Source of the DNA: Candidatus Raymondbacteria bacterium RIFOXYA2_FULL_49_16
GTDB lineage: Bacteria; Fibrobacterota; OXYB2-FULL-49-7; XYB2-FULL-49-35
Assembly: GCA_001789205.1 (NCBI GenBank)
Contig: MFYT01000070.1
Span: 1 to 64,000 of the forward strand
Reading direction: 5' to 3'
Length of the DNA stretch: 64,000 nucleotides
A program made the position numbers and the translations under genes. The notes below the pieces were generated by a model that worked only from the letters and a program-made list of their open reading frames with translations, searched no databases and was not told the origin of the DNA. Within the stretch, counting starts at the first letter, position 1; every line of letters begins with the position of its first letter. Positions 28,087 through 37,053 of the stretch are shown here, in pieces.

Positions 28087-30414
28087 TTATCTTGCTAGGA
28101 TCATTTTACGCGTGAGTACCGTATTACCGGCAGTTAGCTTGCATATATATACGCCGCCACTGACATTCAGCTCCTTTTGGTCTGTACCGTTCCACTCCGC
28201 GGTATAAGCGCCGGCCTTGAACGTACCGTGTGTCAGGACCTTAATCAACTCGCCTTTCAGATTATAGACAGCAAGATGCACGGTTTTTTCCATTTTTCCG
28301 CTGATGGAGAATGTGACCGCTGTGGCCGGGTTGAAAGGATTGGGTATATTTTGTTCGAGTGCGATACCCTGAGACGCAACAGTGCCTGTATTGCGAGCTG
28401 AGAGCGTTGGTTTGTTCTGAAGGTCTGTAAGCAGCACACCGCTCGCCACGGACATGGAAATGCTGTAATTGGGATCTTGCGGCAGCGGGCTGGATACATC
28501 GGCGATATAATTTACCACGCCATTGCCAGAGGCAATGTCCTCCGCGGAGATATTCTGGACAATGGAATCCGTGCCGCCGCTGCTCCGGTTATACACGTGG
28601 CAGATCCGGAGATCGTTCAGGTAATCGGCCGCCAGGTGATTAACATAATAATGCATGTACAGTTCGCATTCGCGCAGGTTTGCGTACTGGCCTCCATTGT
28701 AGCATTGGACATACCCGACATTACTCGGATTCTCGATGGAATCGCGCTCAAAGTTCAGCGCATGGCCCCACCATCCGAACCCGTATTCGCTGAAGCGGGA
28801 GTCGGACATAGTGGCAACCGTGGTGCTTATATGCGGGGGAACAATGGTGCGCGTGACCAGATTCGAGGTACTGTTGCCAGTTTTGAACTGGAAGGTATTG
28901 CGCGCCAGGGTCTCGAACGACGCGTTTTTTGTGCGGCTGGCAAGGAAATTACCGCTTGCGGACACGACCTTGCCTGTGCTTGGTCCTGTCAGCTCGATCG
29001 TGAGGTAGGAGCCGCTTGAGCCGCCGCCGGTTTGGCCGCCGTTTTTGCCGTAGGTGTTTGCAGCGGAGTAACTGAACCCCTGAGTCGCAACCACGTGCGT
29101 GTTGAAACCAGTGGATGTCCGCCAGTCAGGAAGCAGGGCCAGAGTTTCGTCGTTCTCGTACAGTGCAAAGCGGACATTGTTGCTGCCTGAATGGAGCTTG
29201 GGCAGGGCGCCTGGATTGCATTGGCCAATGGTCACGACATTGAGCGTGTTGATTTTTCCAGTGCCCGACACTTTCAGCAGGTAGCTATAATATTGTTGGG
29301 CCTGGGTCGCGCTTGTGTAAGTAACCCATGTTTTACCCAAGTCGAATGAAATTTCCGTGGCAAGGCTGCCGGTTGAGCCCACAGTGACCGTTGAGTTATA
29401 AATGCAATATGGGGAGCGGATTGCCCAGGTTACGTAACCGTTTGCAAGGTTGACACCATCAGCTTCAAGTGTGGCATTGCTTTGTTCATAGATGCCGTCA
29501 AGATAGTCGGCGTAGCCGCTTTGAAGCTGCGGATTGTAGGTGATGCGCGCATTGCCAAAAGGCTGGGGCGTGCCTGAGGGAAGAGACGCATTGGGCTGCA
29601 GGTAGCTTGCGTTGAGGGGCTGGAAAAAACGCTCCATTTTTTCGCCAATGCGGAGACAGAAGCTCATATCAGCACCGCCGCCGTGGTCTGAACCCATGAA
29701 CAGATAGGAAGGCTGGTTAAGAAGGTTCTTGACGCCGGAAAGGTCGCTTCCATAGCTCCAGAAATATTGGCTTTTTACAGGCACTTGATCCCATGTTGAC
29801 GCGTGTGTTGTGGCATAATCAAGGCCATAGGAGTTGCCGCTTGCATCCGCGCCCCATCCGCCTTCGTCCCAGTCGAAATAGTGCCAGCCGCCGTTGTAAT
29901 ACGTATCACAGACGCGGTGGCCGCCATTGGCAAGGTTCCACTGGCGCGCCTCGTATCCGAGGGTCTGGTAAAAATTGCACGCAGCCGCACCGTAAAAAAG
30001 GCAGTATCCATAGCCAAATACATTCCAGTATTTCATGGGATCGCATACTCTCTGATAATTGCCGGTTATGTTCAGCGGATCTTCTATATAATCGCTGCCT
30101 GAATGGAAATAATACTCGTTTTTAATGGCAAAGTTACACAGACCGGCCCACTCCACATAGACCGCTCCAGTTTGGCTGCAGCGGTGTTCGCCGCAGCATA
30201 TGGAGTCGTGCCATGCTTTGAAAAAAGCATCGGGATTTGCCGCGTTAAAAGCAGGGAATTCCGGACAGTTGTCATGAGTTGTTGTGGTTTTGGTGACACT
30301 CCATATATTGAGATCGTGATCACCCAAGACCCATGGGTTGCGCAGTCGCGCATCAGGGTTCGTGACCAGAAGAGCTAGGAGAAAAAACAGAGACACCACT
30401 GCAAAATGCTTCAT
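28087..30414 (-). CDS. Secreted transglutaminase-like protein with sorting domain (paralogue 2)
   Basis: A 775-residue protein with a signal peptide (AVVSLFFLLALLVTNPDA). The core has YGYCLFYGAAACNFYQTLGY for the Cys region (the Cys aligned with CYGAAG in paralogue 1 is displaced: here the block reads CLFYGAAAC), GGHRVCDTYYNGGWHYFDWD for His and Asp, then the same beta-rich domains and tail (NIPNPFNPATAVTF ... RKMILAR). It shares ARLRNPWVL, TTTTHDN-like and DSIC-GEHRC blocks with the protein at 13889. It has its own AAAGGGGG ribosome site and its own terminator, so it is a single-gene unit outside the main cluster. Confidence 0.7.
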   Translation of the reverse strand: MKHFAVVSLFFLLALLVTNPDARLRNPWVLGDHDLNIWSVTKTTTTHDNCPEFPAFNAANPDAFFKAWHDSICCGEHRCSQTGAVYVEWAGLCNFAIKNEYYFHSGSDYIEDPLNITGNYQRVCDPMKYWNVFGYGYCLFYGAAACNFYQTLGYEARQWNLANGGHRVCDTYYNGGWHYFDWDEGGWGADASGNSYGLDYATTHASTWDQVPVKSQYFWSYGSDLSGVKNLLNQPSYLFMGSDHGGGADMSFCLRIGEKMERFFQPLNASYLQPNASLPSGTPQPFGNARITYNPQLQSGYADYLDGIYEQSNATLEADGVNLANGYVTWAIRSPYCIYNSTVTVGSTGSLATEISFDLGKTWVTYTSATQAQQYYSYLLKVSGTGKINTLNVVTIGQCNPGALPKLHSGSNNVRFALYENDETLALLPDWRTSTGFNTHVVATQGFSYSAANTYGKNGGQTGGGSSGSYLTIELTGPSTGKVVSASGNFLASRTKNASFETLARNTFQFKTGNSTSNLVTRTIVPPHISTTVATMSDSRFSEYGFGWWGHALNFERDSIENPSNVGYVQCYNGGQYANLRECELYMHYYVNHLAADYLNDLRICHVYNRSSGGTDSIVQNISAEDIASGNGVVNYIADVSSPLPQDPNYSISMSVASGVLLTDLQNKPTLSARNTGTVASQGIALEQNIPNPFNPATAVTFSISGKMEKTVHLAVYNLKGELIKVLTHGTFKAGAYTAEWNGTDQKELNVSGGVYICKLTAGNTVLTRKMILAR

Positions 30415-30573
30415 ACAAAACCCCCTTTAAATTTGTTGAATGCAATGATATATAATATATACAATTGCCTATTAAATATCAAATACCTTTTTATGCATGC
30501 ATACATAAAATTCTACTTAAGCGGCTACCCGTTCGAATTACTTTTGCATTGGTAGTGGAAACAGGCGTTTCCA
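30415..30573. other. AT-rich intergenic region upstream of the transglutaminase-like gene
   Basis: Contains AT-rich tracts (ATATATAATATATAC around 30449) that could serve as a promoter for the minus-strand gene. None of the leader elements A-C is present here. Its right part is a perfect palindrome listed separately. Confidence 0.4.
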
Positions 30574-30580
30574 CTACCAA
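30549..30580. repeat. Perfect 14-bp inverted repeat with 4-nt loop
   Basis: TTGGTAGTGGAAAC (30549-30562) is exactly complementary to 30567-30580, with AGGC between. It coincides with the point where the remnant gene at 30574-30741 breaks off: the last sense codon before the stop falls in the right arm. Confidence 0.7.
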
Positions 30581-30741
30581 TATGCTGTGAACCAGTTCTT
30601 TTTTATCGGGGGTTCGACAAGGTCTGTTGGAAAGCCATCTACGGTCATGTTGATGAGCGGCCGCTTGAGTTCGCCCGCCCACCAACGCGTGTAATTTTCC
30701 TTGATAACGTCCCACTGTGTGGGTGTGAATAAGTGGTTCAT
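30574..30741 (-). pseudogene. N-terminal remnant of a uroporphyrinogen-decarboxylase-like gene
   Basis: The 55-codon frame begins MNHLFTPTQWDVIKENYTRW and continues WAGELKRPLIN. The W-(W/E)-x-GEL-x-RPLI pattern is typical of the extreme N-terminus of uroporphyrinogen decarboxylase/methyltransferase-like (UroD/MtbA-type) proteins. It stops in the palindrome at 30549-30580, so the gene is truncated. Assignment rests on a short motif. Confidence 0.4.
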
Positions 30742-30817
30742 AGTGTGAAAAAATTAATGAATTGCAGTTGAGTCGCGCAAGAACGGTTATGGCGCCGTTA
30801 TTTGACCTGCCTGGTAA

Positions 30818-31207
30818 CTATATTATTTTCAGGCCAAGATAGGGCGACATGATGTCGAAGTCCCTGTCGTTATGGATCAGGCCAAGGCCGTTTTCCACGC
30901 AGTAGGTGCCGATGATGACGTCAATGGTTTTGCGGATGGTGATTCCCTTTGAGCGCAGAATCGTGTAATTACGTGACGCCTTTTCCGCGATCGGGAAGCC
31001 GACCATGGGACATCGTGTGAGTGAATTGAAAAGTGTGGAAATCTGGTCCCATTCATGCCGGTACCGGATACCCTGCAGAACTTCGCAGTAGACCAGATCG
31101 CCGATGCCGACTATTTCTCCTTCCAGAGCTTCATCCACTTTCTGGACCACGCGCGGTATTCCATTGTTGAAATATTCAATCCATGCTGACGTATCAATGA
31201 TTATCAT
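30818..31207 (-). CDS. vapC: VapC-type PIN-domain ribonuclease toxin
   Basis: 129 residues. PIN signature acids are visible: MIIIDTSAWIEYF (Asp5), EVLQGIR (Glu), TIDVIIGTYC (Asp) and HNDRDFDIM (Asp). The start lies one base after the stop of the antitoxin gene. VapC toxins cut tRNA or rRNA when free of VapB. Confidence 0.88.
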   Translation of the reverse strand: MIIIDTSAWIEYFNNGIPRVVQKVDEALEGEIVGIGDLVYCEVLQGIRYRHEWDQISTLFNSLTRCPMVGFPIAEKASRNYTILRSKGITIRKTIDVIIGTYCVENGLGLIHNDRDFDIMSPYLGLKII

Positions 31208-31208
31208 G

Positions 31209-31403
31209 CTAGGAATCGGCTCTCATTTCTTCAAGATTTCCTTCCCAATGGATTTTTCCGCGCAAATTCCTCAATTCTTTCTGGCTGTTTACCTGAACGA
31301 GCATTTTGAGGCCCTGTTCGATGGCGGCTCTTTTTGTCCGGCAGCCCCCGATCTTCAACGCCCGTCGCATCAGCCGGTCGTCGATCACGACATTTGTCCG
31401 CAT
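31209..31403 (-). CDS. vapB: VapB-type antitoxin
   Basis: 64 residues. The N-terminus MRTNVVIDDRLMRRALKIGG has the look of the VapB/DUF2191 ribbon-helix-helix DNA-binding domain, and the C-terminus (RGKIHWEGNLEEMRAD) is the usual acidic-aromatic toxin-neutralising tail. It is the first gene of a two-gene operon; an AT-rich stretch with repeated TATA/TATAC units (31419-31445) upstream probably holds promoter and operator. Confidence 0.85.
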   Translation of the reverse strand: MRTNVVIDDRLMRRALKIGGCRTKRAAIEQGLKMLVQVNSQKELRNLRGKIHWEGNLEEMRADS

Positions 31404-31480
31404 AATACACCTCCGTTATGTGTATATAATATACACATAATATGGATACATTTCAAGGGTCAAAATATGATCGTGTTTGA

Positions 31481-32236
31481 TCAATTCCTGATGTCTTTTG
31501 CGTACAGGGCGCATCCAAGCGCACCGGCGGCCTGTGCATGTTCATGCACACATATCTCCATTCCAAGCGTCTGTTCGAGTATGCGGATCAAGGCGTTGTT
31601 GCGAGAGCCGCCACCCGTAACAGCGACAGGCCCTGGAACCGGATCAAGCCGCTTGAACATGGATTCTATGCGCTTGGCAATGCTCTTGTGCAATGCATAT
31701 GCAATGTCCTTTGGGTTTTTTCCCCTGTTCAGCAGACCGATGATTTCTGATTCGGCAAATACCGTGCACATGGCGCTGATGACTATTCCATCAGCACCCT
31801 GCATGGCCGCGGCGCCGAATACATCAAGACCATACCCAAGCCTCCTGGCCATGACGTCCAGGAATTTCCCCGTGCCGGCAGAGCACCTGTCATTCATTTC
31901 GAAACGGGCAACACGGCCTTTTTTATCCAATGAAATTATTTTAAGGTCCTGCCCGCCGATGTCTATAACCGTGGAGCAGTCTGGAAACAGAAAGCGCGCA
32001 CCGAGCGCGTGCGCTTTAATTTCTGTTATAGTGGGGAACGCGTGTTTTATTTCGAGCAGGTCGCGGCCATACCCTGTCGCGACTGTTGGACAATCAGCGC
32101 CGTTAGAGAGGAGTCTTTCAGCCGTTTCCAAGGGGTTGGAGGCAGCGTCAACCACTTCCAGCTTAATAATTTTCTGGCCATCGAGCACGGCGATTTTTAC
32201 CGTGCTCGATCCCATATCAATACCCGCCGTTACCAT
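31481..32236 (-). CDS. 2-hydroxyacyl-CoA dehydratase activator-like ATPase (BadF/HgdC family)
   Basis: 251 residues of ASKHA fold: AGIDMGSSTVK (phosphate 1), DIGGQDLKII (phosphate 2), NDRCSAGTGKFLD and VTGGGSRNNAL (adenosine). The Cys in NDRCSAGTG and the one in SAMCTVFAESE correspond to the ligands of the [4Fe-4S] cluster bridging the dimer. ATP hydrolysis drives one-electron transfer to the partner. Its start overlaps the stop of the partner gene (TAATG), showing translational coupling. Confidence 0.88.
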   Translation of the reverse strand: MVTAGIDMGSSTVKIAVLDGQKIIKLEVVDAASNPLETAERLLSNGADCPTVATGYGRDLLEIKHAFPTITEIKAHALGARFLFPDCSTVIDIGGQDLKIISLDKKGRVARFEMNDRCSAGTGKFLDVMARRLGYGLDVFGAAAMQGADGIVISAMCTVFAESEIIGLLNRGKNPKDIAYALHKSIAKRIESMFKRLDPVPGPVAVTGGGSRNNALIRILEQTLGMEICVHEHAQAAGALGCALYAKDIRN

Positions 32237-33516
32237 TATCCTTTAAGCCTTTCTATGAACGCCTGAATCCTTGTTTTCAGCTGGCCCATATCCTCCTGGC
32301 TGTAATCTGTCTCGATCCTGAGCGCGGGAATGCCGTCCTTTTCCAGTTCTTTTTCAATGCCCATGGCTTCCATGGTATATGGCGCACAGAATTGCAGACC
32401 ATAAAGAATAACGCCATTGGCTTTGTATTTCTCGTACATCTCCCGGATATGTTCGCGCCGTTCATCGTTGGGCGAGAAAATGGCGCAGTCTATCTTTAGA
32501 TACCGCGAAACAAGTGCGTCCATGAGCGCGTCAATGGTTTTACCGCTGTTGTCAACCAGGTTGCGAGTACCGCGCTCGCCCACGCACGATTCTTCGCCAA
32601 CAATAGCAGCGCCGGAAGTCTCGATGATCGCGGGCAGCTTCCAGTTGGGCACTGCCATTGGGCAGCCTGAGATAAGGATGCGCGGTGTGCCTTCGGGCGC
32701 CACGGAAACCCCTTCTCTGATGCGCGCTTCCAGTTCGTCGCACAGACCATTGATCTGCGAAGTGAAACGCACAGGGTCCTCGTAGAAAAAGATCTGGTTG
32801 ATGAGCAGGCTGTCCAACCCGGAAATGGGGAGTTTCTTGTTTGCCCTGAGTGCTGATAAACGGTGGATCACGGAGCGTTTTGCGTTGACCGTATCGATGG
32901 CTTTTTTCAGGTTTTCCACGGTAATCGTCTTTCCGGTCAGTTGTTCAATGTGTTTCCTGAACTTGTCATACTCGGCGCGGAGAAGCTTGTGCGCATTCTC
33001 GTTCTTTGTCTGCGGTAAATCGACCACATACAGGTCTTTGACCAGGCTTTTAAGGATTTCGTACGCTTTTTTCTTGCCATCGCAGGTGTTTTCGCCCACA
33101 ATCAGGTCGCTTGCCTCAAGATAGGGGCAAACGCCGCCGAGTTTGAAGCCAAAAGTTGATTTGATGAGTGCGCACGTGTTCTTGGGCAGGTATTTTCCCG
33201 CTTCTTCGGTCGAAAAATCAGCGCCCGCGCACAGGCCAACCATGACGCTGTCCGCTGCGAGGATGATTTCTTCGGGCACGAATGTGCAGTATGTGCCAAT
33301 GACCTTTTTACCCTGTTTCTTTCCATCGACCAGTTCCTTTATGCGAAGGCCATGGACTTCGGACATGACAAAATCAAGGTACTCGGTTTTTTTTGGACGG
33401 TTTTTCTGCGACAGGAAGATATCACCGTAAACTTTTCCCAGAACTTCGAGGAGTGTGTCGTGGTTTTTGAGGTTGAGGCCAAGGTCTGTCCACATCTGGC
33501 GGTAATTGTCTGGCAT
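32236..33516 (-). CDS. Double-cubane-cluster / 2-hydroxyacyl-CoA dehydratase-like reductase component
   Basis: 426 residues of the HgdB/BcrB-like family. Cysteines in GTYCTFVPEE, GGVCPYLEAS, VGENTCDGKKK, ISGCPMAVPN, GEESCVGERGT and GLQFCAPYT are placed as in double-cubane-cluster proteins (DCCP, YjiM-like), which work alone with one activator rather than as a two-subunit dehydratase. Only one catalytic subunit and no CoA-transferase is present, so DCCP is preferred over a true hydroxyacyl-CoA dehydratase. AAAAGGAG precedes the ATG. Substrate unknown; known DCCPs reduce small molecules such as acetylene in vitro. Confidence 0.8.
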   Translation of the reverse strand: MPDNYRQMWTDLGLNLKNHDTLLEVLGKVYGDIFLSQKNRPKKTEYLDFVMSEVHGLRIKELVDGKKQGKKVIGTYCTFVPEEIILAADSVMVGLCAGADFSTEEAGKYLPKNTCALIKSTFGFKLGGVCPYLEASDLIVGENTCDGKKKAYEILKSLVKDLYVVDLPQTKNENAHKLLRAEYDKFRKHIEQLTGKTITVENLKKAIDTVNAKRSVIHRLSALRANKKLPISGLDSLLINQIFFYEDPVRFTSQINGLCDELEARIREGVSVAPEGTPRILISGCPMAVPNWKLPAIIETSGAAIVGEESCVGERGTRNLVDNSGKTIDALMDALVSRYLKIDCAIFSPNDERREHIREMYEKYKANGVILYGLQFCAPYTMEAMGIEKELEKDGIPALRIETDYSQEDMGQLKTRIQAFIERLKG

Positions 33517-33542
33517 GAGAGGCTCCTTTTTTGTTTGGTGTC

Positions 33543-33586
33543 TTGTTCGCCTGATACGGCCGACCGGCCTTATCAGTGAACGTTGT
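33543..33586. repeat. Palindromic direct repeat, copy 1
   Basis: Reads TGTTCGCCTGATACGGCC and on to ATCAGTGAACG. GTTC/GAAC, CTGAT/ATCAG and GGCC/GGCC can pair in a three-segment stem with a GACC loop. A copy in the same orientation lies at 35592-35636 with about three differences. It overlaps the last codons of the DUF3343 gene. Confidence 0.75.
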
Positions 33587-33830
33587 TATTCAATAATACC
33601 CTGTTTTTTAAACTGGTTAAGGAATGTGTCTTTACTGCGATCCGTTCTTTTTCCAGCAGTTCGTTGACACGAGCGAGCAGCGCCGTTTGCAGAACAATAG
33701 CCATGCCGCACTCGGAAGAGAACTGTTTTGGTACTGGGATTACGGTGCAGGCGATCCCTGTCGCGTTCAGAAGACTTTCCGCCTTTATTACCGCGCGGGT
33801 TGACTGGAAAAGGAGGATTGTCTCGTTCAT
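33573..33830 (-). CDS. DUF3343 protein (putative Se/S carrier-like)
   Basis: About 85 residues starting [20 protein letters not shown]; the pattern of a short beta strand, a helix ('[15 protein letters not shown]'), then [17 protein letters not shown] is that of DUF3343. The single Cys (SECGMA) is the conserved one proposed as the Se/S carrier site. The ATG at 33830 forms an ATGA overlap with the stop of the cysteine desulfurase gene; a start three codons earlier is possible. The last seven codons are formed by the palindromic repeat, so the C-terminus may have been altered by insertion of that repeat. Confidence 0.75.
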   Translation of the reverse strand: MNETILLFQSTRAVIKAESLLNATGIACTVIPVPKQFSSECGMAIVLQTALLARVNELLEKERIAVKTHSLTSLKNRVLLNNNVH

Positions 33831-34948
33831 GCGGCGCACACCTGTTCTATTGCGGTCAGCAGGTGTTTGAAATCACCGGACGAGTGATATGGTGATGGTG
33901 CAATGCGGACCGATCCTTGCGGGAATGAACCGAGCGTGGTATGGGCGAGGGGAGAGCAATGAAGCCCGGCGCGCGTTTCAACCCCGTGTCTTTCCCATAA
34001 ATCAGCGGCAATCATCGCCGGATCCTTTGTGCTGTGGGTAAAGGAAAATACCGGTCCCTGATTTGCCGGGTCCCTGGCGTAAAGCACGGAGAGGCTAGGA
34101 ATATTTTTAATTTCGTTGATTAAAGCCAGAAGATCGTTATCGGTATATTGCGGACGTGGAGGGTTGCCGACGGCTGCGCCGAGGCCGAGTATTCCGGCCA
34201 TGTTCAGCGTTCCCGCCTCGAATTTGTCCGGCAGGAAATCCGGCATCTCAAAACTGTCAGACCTGCTGCCTGTACCGCCATTGATAAGCGCGGAGACTGT
34301 TCCAGGGTCGCGCAGGTACAGGCCACCGGTTCCTGTTGGTCCCAGGAGTCCCTTGTGGCCGGTGAACGCGAAATAATCGATGTTCCATTCCTCAAGCCGC
34401 AGGTCCAGATGACCGCATGACTGGGCGCCGTCAACAAGCACTGGGATTTTTCCCGCAGCCTTTTTGATTTCGCGGATCGGCTGCACAAGCCCGTTGACGT
34501 TGCTTTGATGGTTGATTATCACCAGAGCTGTATCAGTAGTAAGCGCGCCTGGCACTGCGGCGATATCGACAAGGCCGTCGTTAAAATGCGGGAGCATATC
34601 CCAGGTAAGGTCAAATTTTTTCTTCAACATGTGGAGGGGACGCATGACCGCGTTGTGTTCAAGCGGAGAGACAAGTACGCGTTTGCCTTCCAATGCAAGG
34701 CCGTTGAGGACGGTGTTTATACCCTGGGTGGCGTTCTGGCAGAACACGATTTTTTCCGCGCTTGCCCCGAGTATTCCCGCCATACGCTCCCGCACGTGTT
34801 CCACATCCGAAGATGCCTGAAAGGCGCGGGCATAGGCGCTTCGTCCATAGGGCCCGCCGGTTTCGTCAATGTACCGGCGCATTGCCAGACTCACTGCCGC
34901 TGGTTTGGGGAACGATGTGGCTGCGTTGTCAAAGTAACCGTTGAACAC
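33827..34948 (-). CDS. Cysteine desulfurase-like class V aminotransferase (TIGR01977-type)
   Basis: 373 residues. It begins with [11 protein letters not shown], has the PLP-Lys segment [14 protein letters not shown], the Asp/Gln block [14 protein letters not shown], and the active-site Cys region [15 protein letters not shown]. This matches the family-I-like cysteine desulfurases found beside yedF and DUF3343. It would mobilise sulfur or selenium from cysteine/selenocysteine onto the TusA-like YedF. It lies 14 bp after yedF. Confidence 0.85.
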   Translation of the reverse strand: MFNGYFDNAATSFPKPAAVSLAMRRYIDETGGPYGRSAYARAFQASSDVEHVRERMAGILGASAEKIVFCQNATQGINTVLNGLALEGKRVLVSPLEHNAVMRPLHMLKKKFDLTWDMLPHFNDGLVDIAAVPGALTTDTALVIINHQSNVNGLVQPIREIKKAAGKIPVLVDGAQSCGHLDLRLEEWNIDYFAFTGHKGLLGPTGTGGLYLRDPGTVSALINGGTGSRSDSFEMPDFLPDKFEAGTLNMAGILGLGAAVGNPPRPQYTDNDLLALINEIKNIPSLSVLYARDPANQGPVFSFTHSTKDPAMIAADLWERHGVETRAGLHCSPLAHTTLGSFPQGSVRIAPSPYHSSGDFKHLLTAIEQVCAA

Positions 34949-34962
34949 GGGTAATCTCCGCT

Positions 34963-35574
34963 TTAGGGGCAGACGATATGACCGGCGCTGGTCAGTGACT
35001 GGGTAATATCGTACATGTTTGACACAATGCCCGCTCCCAATTCAGCCTTTTTTCCGTAATAATCCAGACATGTGCCACATACCAGGATTTTCACCTTTTT
35101 CTCCTGAAGGTCAACAAGGGCATTGATGACCGGCGAATCCGTGAGCGCGAGAAATATCCCCTTATTGTAGAATACTATTGAACCAGGAAGCGGCGACGCC
35201 TCTTTGATTGTGTTTATAAACGCTTTTATAAGTATGCGTCCAAGGTCCTCTTCACCATGGCCCATGGTGTCGGCCTTTATGCAGATGACATGGGGATTTG
35301 CAGGCTGAATGGCAGTGCAGTAGCTTTCAGCGTCCGGATGTGCGAGTGCCAGCGTTTTTTTAACAGCTTTCAGGGTGAAAAGGCCGTTCTCACTGGTCAC
35401 GGTCACAGCTGCGCCGTTATCCGTTAAAAAGCGTTCAACATTCGATTTCGAGGTTTCGTTGTCTATGAGAATCGTCAGCTCTTCGCCGGGGGTAAGTCCT
35501 GAAAATTCTTTTTTAGTGAGGATCAGAGGTTTGGGGCAGAGAAGCCCGCGTGCGTCAACGGTTTTGATGGCCAT
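34963..35574 (-). CDS. yedF: YedF, TusA-like plus DsrE-like sulfur/selenium relay protein
   Basis: 203 residues with two domains. Residues 1-~75 are TusA-like with the CPKP motif ([16 protein letters not shown]). Residues ~95-203 are DsrE-like, with [14 protein letters not shown] holding a CxxC pair. This is the layout of YedF, which occurs in anaerobes together with selenium metabolism. AGGGAGA is upstream. First gene of the three-gene unit yedF-csd-DUF3343; no selD is in the window. Confidence 0.88.
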   Translation of the reverse strand: MAIKTVDARGLLCPKPLILTKKEFSGLTPGEELTILIDNETSKSNVERFLTDNGAAVTVTSENGLFTLKAVKKTLALAHPDAESYCTAIQPANPHVICIKADTMGHGEEDLGRILIKAFINTIKEASPLPGSIVFYNKGIFLALTDSPVINALVDLQEKKVKILVCGTCLDYYGKKAELGAGIVSNMYDITQSLTSAGHIVCP

Positions 35575-35591
35575 GGATGTCTCCCTGTATA

Positions 35592-35636
35592 TTGTTCGCC
35601 CGATACGGCCGACCGGCCTTCTCAGTGAACGGTGTT
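35592..35636. repeat. Palindromic direct repeat, copy 2
   Basis: TGTTCGCCCGATACGGCC, then GACCGGCCTTCTCAGTGAAC. Same orientation as the copy at 33543-33586 and about 93% identical. It lies 18 bp upstream of the yedF start, so it stands in the promoter region of the cassette; the changes weaken the CTGAT/ATCAG part of the stem. Confidence 0.75.
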
Positions 35637-35758
35637 TTTCAGTGCTTTTCCTGTTTTCAGTTTATATGGCTTTTATCTTTGTCGCAGAACAAAATAGTGA
35701 TTTTAATATAGTCGGTTCAAGATGTATACATGCCCAGGGAAATCCTGTTTTGGGCGTA

Positions 35759-36916
35759 TCACTGAGTCCGGGTGAATATGGCGCCGCCCCAGAGTTTCTC
35801 CAGGAACAATCTCCACGGCATAACCGCTATTCCATCGTCGGTAATGCGGGGTTTGGGGTCGTGCGAAACAAGGATAGCCTGGCCGGGGTTAAATTCGACT
35901 TTGAACTCCCGCAACCCCTTCAGATGGCCGTCATGCGCAAGGGATGTTGTCTTGAATTCAACCGCAACCTCGCCGTCGCCCAGAACCAGGTCAACTTCGA
36001 ACTGGGATGTGGTGCGCCAATATGAAAGAGGATAATACAGCCCGGAATAATGTGAATGGGCCAGTATTTCAAGGTACATGAAATGCTCAAAGGTCTTCCC
36101 GAATAATTCAGATCCGGGTTCAACGTTTCCCCTGCGCGTAAGTTCGGCGGTCACGCCAACATCAAACAGATAAAACTTGGGAGCCTGAACGACCCTGCGT
36201 TTGGCCCGCCTCACAAAGGCGGGAAGCATTGTGCCGATCAGTGTATCCTGTGCGATGGAGAAATATTCTTTCACCGTTGGCGGGCTGACAGCGCATTCGC
36301 GCGCGATATTTGAGTAATTGATGATTTCCCCGTTTGAGAGCGCGGCTACTTCAAGAAAACGTGAGAATGCCTGGATATTTCTGGTAAGGGCTTCCGTGGC
36401 GATTTCTTCCTTGAGATAATCGGCAACATATGACCGTATCAATGGCTTATGATCTTCTGCGCGGTAATGACGCGGCAGAAGGCCGGCGTTCAGCGCCTTT
36501 TCAAGCGAGAAGTCGGGAATTTCCCGGCTTACCAGCGGATGCATCTCAATACGCACGGCTCTGCCGCCCAACAGGTTGCCATGATGCCGCTTCAGCTTAC
36601 GGGCGCTTGAACCGCAGAGGATGAACTTAAGCCTGCGATTCTCAATGAGCCAATGAACTTCATCCAGTAAATCAGGGACCTTCTGAATTTCATCGATTAT
36701 TATGAGGCTTGAATCAGGAAAAAGTGCCCTGGTTTCCTGACGCAGAAGGGATGGGTCCCGCACAAGCCGGATAAATAAATCATTCTGAAGAAGATCATAC
36801 CATGTTGCTTCGGGGAATAACTGTTTCAGCAGGGTGCTTTTTCCTGTCTGTCGCGGTCCCCAAAGAAAAATCGATTCTGTTTTTGTTATTGATAAATCAG
36901 CTATTCTTTTATACAT
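35759..36916 (-). CDS. AAA ATPase with DUF4143 domain
   Basis: 385 residues. The N-terminal AAA_14 domain has Walker A WGPRQTGKST and Walker B SLIIIDEIQKV, then the sensor-like FILCGSSARKLKR. The C-terminal half is DUF4143: a winged-helix-like part (INYSNIARECAVSPPTVKEYF) and a nuclease-like fold with F-E-VDLVLGDGEVAVEFK. This family is common in accessory regions and its role is unproven. It stands alone, with AT-rich DNA (36917-37053) upstream that shows tracts of TATTATA but nothing else. Confidence 0.85.
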   Translation of the reverse strand: MYKRIADLSITKTESIFLWGPRQTGKSTLLKQLFPEATWYDLLQNDLFIRLVRDPSLLRQETRALFPDSSLIIIDEIQKVPDLLDEVHWLIENRRLKFILCGSSARKLKRHHGNLLGGRAVRIEMHPLVSREIPDFSLEKALNAGLLPRHYRAEDHKPLIRSYVADYLKEEIATEALTRNIQAFSRFLEVAALSNGEIINYSNIARECAVSPPTVKEYFSIAQDTLIGTMLPAFVRRAKRRVVQAPKFYLFDVGVTAELTRRGNVEPGSELFGKTFEHFMYLEILAHSHYSGLYYPLSYWRTTSQFEVDLVLGDGEVAVEFKTTSLAHDGHLKGLREFKVEFNPGQAILVSHDPKPRITDDGIAVMPWRLFLEKLWGGAIFTRTQ

Positions 36917-37053
36917 GTATATATAAAATACTATTTTTAATTTTCATAATCAAGCACTATTTATTATAAATCATATGCTTACACTAAAAGATATTATAGT
37001 ATATTATGTTAATATCATAAAATATGATAAATTATAATGGCTGCCAGGTCGAA

